Assembly: GCA_933207985.1 (NCBI GenBank)
Contig: OW240912.1
Coordinates: 198,726,101-198,790,100, forward strand
Source: Pelobates cultripes
Taxonomy: Eukaryota; Chordata; Amphibia; Anura; Pelobatidae
Length of the DNA: 64,000 bases
Direction of reading: 5' to 3'
Each line of letters starts with the position of its first letter. Positions within the stretch are counted from its first letter, which is position 1. The notes beneath the pieces were generated by a model. That model was not told the origin of the DNA. It searched no databases and saw only the letters and a list, made by a program, of their open reading frames with translations. Position numbers and translations under genes: made by a program. This document shows, piece after piece, positions 59,850 to 64,000 of the stretch.

Positions 59850-62800
59850 CCAATAAGTTTGCACCTCTGGGCACTCCCACCACATGTGGACATAAGTACC
59901 TGTATGGCCGCATCCTCTCCAGCATAAGTCTGTTGGAATTGTATTAATTCGGCATAGTTTCACTGGTGTAGTCTACCACCTAAGCAAGGTCTTGTATGAT
60001 TGTTCCTGCAAAGAGACACACATAGAGGACGTTGCGGCAGCCTCCCATATTTCCTGCCATTCTATGCCCTCCAGTACCTCATTCAGATCTGCCTCCCATT
60101 GATCGATGTATGTGATCTCTCCCCATTCTAGCGTGTTGGTGCTTAAGTGGGTGTAAAAACATGAAATTAAGCCACTTGGGAATTGTTCTTTTATGCACAT
60201 CCTTTCAAAAAACATTAGCTGTTTTAATGTGACTTTTTTGATCCGAGGATCTTGGGCGTAGTCCCTGAGCTGAATATACTGAAAATAGTTGAAAGGACGT
60301 AATGGGGCCCTGTTTTTGAATTACTCAAATGTTATAAATGAACTGTCTTTGAACAGATTACATAATCGTTGTATTCCTGTGTTTTCAATACCCCTAAACT
60401 CCCAGGCTTTCATTACGGGGATAAATGCATTATTACTCAGGAATGGGGTCATTGGAGAAGGGGAAGATGCCGGGCCATAGCGGCGGCATCCCATGTTTTA
60501 AGTAAATTTAGTATCACTTGGCAATCTACCCGAATATTCACTCTGTGGTCTTTAGGGATCCACATGAAAAACTGGGGCATGTCTAAACCTAAAAGAGAGG
60601 ATTACAAATCTACCCACCTTCTCTCCTCCAGGGGAGAGTGCTATAGCGCTATTTGTGCTAGTTGAGCCACCTCATAATAAAAATAAAGATTTGGAAGACC
60701 CAAGCCCCCTCTGTTTTTCACCCTGTAAAGTACATTGCATGAGACCCTGTGTTTCTTGTTCTGCCAAATGAATTTGCCGAAGTACCTCCAAATTAAATTT
60801 AGTCAGTCGGACCGGGATGGCTTAAAAAATAAACAATATCCTAGGAAGCAAATTCATTGTCACTGAGTGGATTCTTCCTTTCCAGGAAATCGGCTTATCC
60901 ACCCACTTCTCCAAGTCCTTCATTAAGACTCGAATCAGAGGAACATAATTTTGTTTATATAATTGAGATGGGTCTGCCGTCAGCTGTATGCCTAAATATT
61001 TATTGTAGTCCCTTGCTATGTGTATATGGTAGGACATCCCTACGTGAGCCGTGTCTGCCTCGGTCATACCTATGGGGAGTGCGCTAGATTTGTTTACATT
61101 TACTTTGTACACGGCTAAATTGCTATAGTTCGTCAAAATGTCTGTCAATACTACCATAGATTACTTTGGATCCGTTAATGTCAGTAGGATATCATCAGCA
61201 AAACCTGACATTACGTATTGCTGTCCTCCCACTGCAATACCCTTAATATCCTGGGCCGCGCGTATCGTTTGTAAGAGAGGCTCCAGAGAGAGAGCGAACA
61301 GCAGAGGCTAAAGTGGGCATCCCTGCCTGGTGCCGTTACTCAGATAGAATGGAAGTGTTCTAGGACTTCGAATAAATAAAGCCATTTGACTCTGCCTTCT
61401 CGGGATCCAGTGACAGTATCAAAGTCGGTGTGCCCCTGGTGGCCTGTCTCCAGATTAGATCTATATTACGTCTCGTGTTTTCGAACAGTTGCCTACCCAG
61501 CACGAACCCCACTTGGTCCGGGTGGACCAATTGTGCAAGAATCGGGTTCAATCTACCTGCCAGGATTTTTGCTAAAATTTGGGAATTGTGGTTTATTAAA
61601 GAGATCGGACGGAAGTCGTCTCGACCGATCTTTGGCAATAGAACAAGGTCTGCTAGTGACATTTCCCTATCTGGTATCCCCCTTCCATAAGATCGTTGAA
61701 CCAAGATTCCAGGTGAGGCTTGTCTTGAAAAAACCTATAATTGCTTCCATCGAAGCCATCTGGACCTGGTGCTTTGTTACTTTTTAAAGCAGAGATCCGT
61801 TTTGTCAAGACATCAGAGTCCGCCCCAAGTAGTTTAGAGAGAGCTAACTGGGAGAGAAATGTACGTATCCCATCTAGTTCGCGTTGCGGATCTGAAGTGT
61901 GACCACTAGAGTAACTGTAGAGCTTAGTGAAGTATACCTTAGCTATATCCGTGGGGTTCGTTTGGTACTTACCTGAAGCATCTTTAATTTTTGTAATGCG
62001 GTCGAAGTGATCTCGCTTAAAGACTATCCATTTTATTTTCTTTTTCGTTATTGGTCCGTTTAGACCATATAATAGCTCTTCCAGTATCGTCCAGTAGCGT
62101 TTCTCGCATGGAGTTCCTCAAGTTCTGTACCGTCGTTAAATTGTTCGGTGTAGAATTAGATTTATGTTGTTGTTCCGCCTTCCTTAAGGATTCCAAGAGA
62201 GAAGACAATAGTAGAGATTTGCGTTTCTTCTTTAGTGTCACTTCACAAATCAGTATACCTGTGATGACTGCTTTATGGGCTGCCCACACCTTAGCCATCA
62301 GCAGGCCCGACTCAGTTTCTCTAGCAAAGTACTCATTAAGTTCTTTTCGAATCGTTTCAACTTCCGCCGGATCCTGGAGCAAAGAGGTATTCAATTTGCA
62401 AGACTAAGCGGACACCATGCATAGTTTATCAAGTGTCAGTGAAATGTCTGCATGATCTGACCACGTTATGGAGCCCACCTTTGATTCTGAGACTTTAGGT
62501 ACGGTCAGGGGATTCACTAAGAACAGATCTATCTTCGAAAAGGTGTCATAGGAAGACGAATAAAAAGTATAGTCGCTATCGTCAGGATGGTGCACTCTCC
62601 AAATATCTGTAAGGCCTGTGTGCTGTATAAAGGTGTGTAATCACTTGTCCTGTCCACCCCGTCTATGGGACCGCAGAAGGCCACTACTAAACCCCCGTCG
62701 CTGGGCATGGTGCCGCATTAAAGTCCCCCCCCACTATAACCATGCCATGTCGTAAAGTATTAACTATAAGAGTGAACTCTGTCCAGAAATCTTTGGATAG

Positions 62801-63142
62801 GTCGTTAGGGGCATATAGATTAAGAATGTGGATAGTATGTGAGAACAAAGTCCCCGATACAAGTAGAAAGCGCCCAACTGGGTCTGCATGAACCTTACTT
62901 AACCTGATCGGGCATCTATGATGTATAAGGATAGCTACTCCATTCCTCTTATTGACGGCCCTAGATTCGTACGTAGTAATGAAGGTATGATCTTTGAGGG
63001 CAAATTTTGCCGACGCCGGTAAGTGTGTCTCCTGCAGGAAAGCTATGTCGGGGTACAAACGTTTAAATTCCCTAAACATAAGACGTCGTTTTTTGGGAGC
63101 GTTAAGGCCTTTAACATTTAAAGACATTAATTTCACAGGCAT
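59850..63142 (-). pseudogene. L1-type ORF2: endonuclease and reverse transcriptase
   Basis: Fragments in order: MPVKLMSLNVKGLNAPKKRR (start 63142), IAFLQETHLP, LNLYAPND, VGGDFNAAPC (about 62700), WSDHADIS (about 62450), the helical linker (62394-62017), VLLPKIGRDDFRPISLIN and LIHPDQVGFVLGR-like RT blocks (61704-61360), FADD (61202-61191), YLGIQLTAD (about 60980) and a C-terminal Cys/His motif with HMWWEC (about 59870-59930). Multiple frameshifts and stops divide it, yet all major catalytic blocks can be recognised. Confidence 0.87.
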
Positions 63143-64000
63143 GTTGTGTCTACTGAGGTATTGCGATGTATATATGTGTGCTGCTCTCCCGCGGAGAAAA
63201 CCCCCTGGTCAACAGCAGCCCTACAAAGGACAAGAGCGTTGAATACATGTAGGGACATATACATAGGCCCCACCCCACAGAGTAAGGTAACAATCGACAG
63301 GGGGAATCCCCAAATCTCTAAGCGCTAAGGCCCGGAAAGGGGGGCTTCACGGGGGCAATCAAAGGGACCGAGACCCAAATCGATGGAAACCCCCAAGCAT
63401 TCATCCTCTGCGCTTAATATATCATTCTAGCTACTCAAAGGAAGGCTACCGCATCTGCTCCATAGGCCGGGCATAAAAGGGGGGCAGGAAGAGCAGGGAA
63501 TCGGGCAGGGACTCAAGCTGGGAGCAAACCCAAGGGGACAGCCAATAGTGAACAGTACGAAGGGGCGATACGGGGGGATGGGACCGATGTCATCTATATA
63601 CTTTTGCGCTATACCTCGCCATGTATTGTCCCTGCTTTCGGCAGTTGAAAGGTTGAACACTGAGCATTAAAAACATATCTAGCAAAACAATCTTAATAGC
63701 AGCATCTGCCGCCGCCCACCGCCCCCCGCATTCCAAGATTGTACATCAATAAAGAGTTATCGCCCCCCCCCGTCCAAAATGAGCATATATGGCGGACAAC
63801 CTCACCATGAGTCCCCGTGGAGAGTGAGCCGCCATTGGAAGGTATATCGCCCGCCATTACCCCCTGCTACCCTCCCCCCGGCTGGAAAAAACTGGAAGCT
63901 TGACAACCCTAAGCCGCCCAATGTAGACTGGCTCCCTCCCGACACCCAGCCCTCTCACGGGTTTGGCCTCCCCAATAACCCCACGAAACTGGGTAAAAAC
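63143..64000. other. Likely upstream part of the L1-type LINE; nothing coding recognised
   Basis: GC-rich minus-strand sequence. The 77-residue frame at 63660-63427 has no domain I know, and no coiled-coil ORF1 was found before the window ends. Confidence 0.35.

Larger units (their letters stand above)
58806..64000 (-). mobile_element. L1/Tx1-type LINE, nearly full ORF2, running off the window
   Basis: The antisense poly(A) tract (atatttttttattctttatt, about 58817-58842) marks the 3' end. ORF2 covers about 63142-59850, and the sequence above it (63150-64000) is probably ORF1-ORF2 spacer or 5' sequence of the same element. Orientation is opposite to the L1 at 2513-6359. Confidence 0.82.

Overview
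The window looks like a piece of vertebrate nuclear genome, most likely a frog or toad. There is one interrupted housekeeping gene with GT-AG introns, and almost everything else is transposable elements typical of anuran genomes: Penelope-like, DIRS, L1/Tx1, CR1 and L2 retroelements, an endogenous retrovirus, Tc1, hAT-like and TTAA-targeting DNA elements, and large CA/TG minisatellites. The species call is an inference from repeat content and from the encoded EF1A; no species-specific marker was tested. No tRNA, rRNA, CRISPR or operon-like structure was seen. || Layout. 0.2-6.4 kb: a Penelope-like element (minus) split by a short LINE derivative (992-2355) and by a 5'-truncated L1 (2513-6359), each with its own target-site duplication. 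6.4-8.7 kb: a degraded DIRS-type retroelement (minus). 8.7-13.9 kb: TTAA-type MITEs, microsatellites and unassigned sequence. 13.9-19.7 kb: an apparently intact eef1a gene (minus, seven coding exons, 462 aa) with CCAAT, E-box and TATA-like promoter motifs. 20-22.8 kb: nested MITEs, L2 and CR1 tails and a hAT-like end. 24.7-31.1 kb: a dead Tc1 element carrying two hAT-like insertions, one of which contains a 1.23-kb tandem duplication. 31126-31225: a gap of exactly 100 N. || 31.2-38.4 kb: the 5' part of an endogenous retrovirus (minus): 484-bp LTR, tRNA-Lys-type primer site, long leader with a hairpin array, proline-rich gag, in-frame UAG, protease, RT and an unexpected region with two H-x-[ST] motifs; it sits inside a second Tc1 (38.4-39.5 kb). 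41.0-43.5 kb: a three-level nest (hAT-like inside MITE inside MITE). 43.9-46.1 kb: a large inverted-repeat-bounded element. 47-53.6 kb: more MITEs, a solo LTR inside a LINE derivative, and another hAT-like element. 54.4-55.1 kb: an element with long inverted ends. 55.5-58.3 kb: a CR1 LINE (minus). 58.8-64.0 kb: an L1-type LINE (minus). || How it fits together: the only cellular gene with support is eef1a. The rest records insertion upon insertion, and target-site duplications give the relative order at many junctions. The most unusual coding signal is the possible 2H-phosphoesterase-like region in the retroviral pol, between the RT connection and the place where RNase H would be expected.
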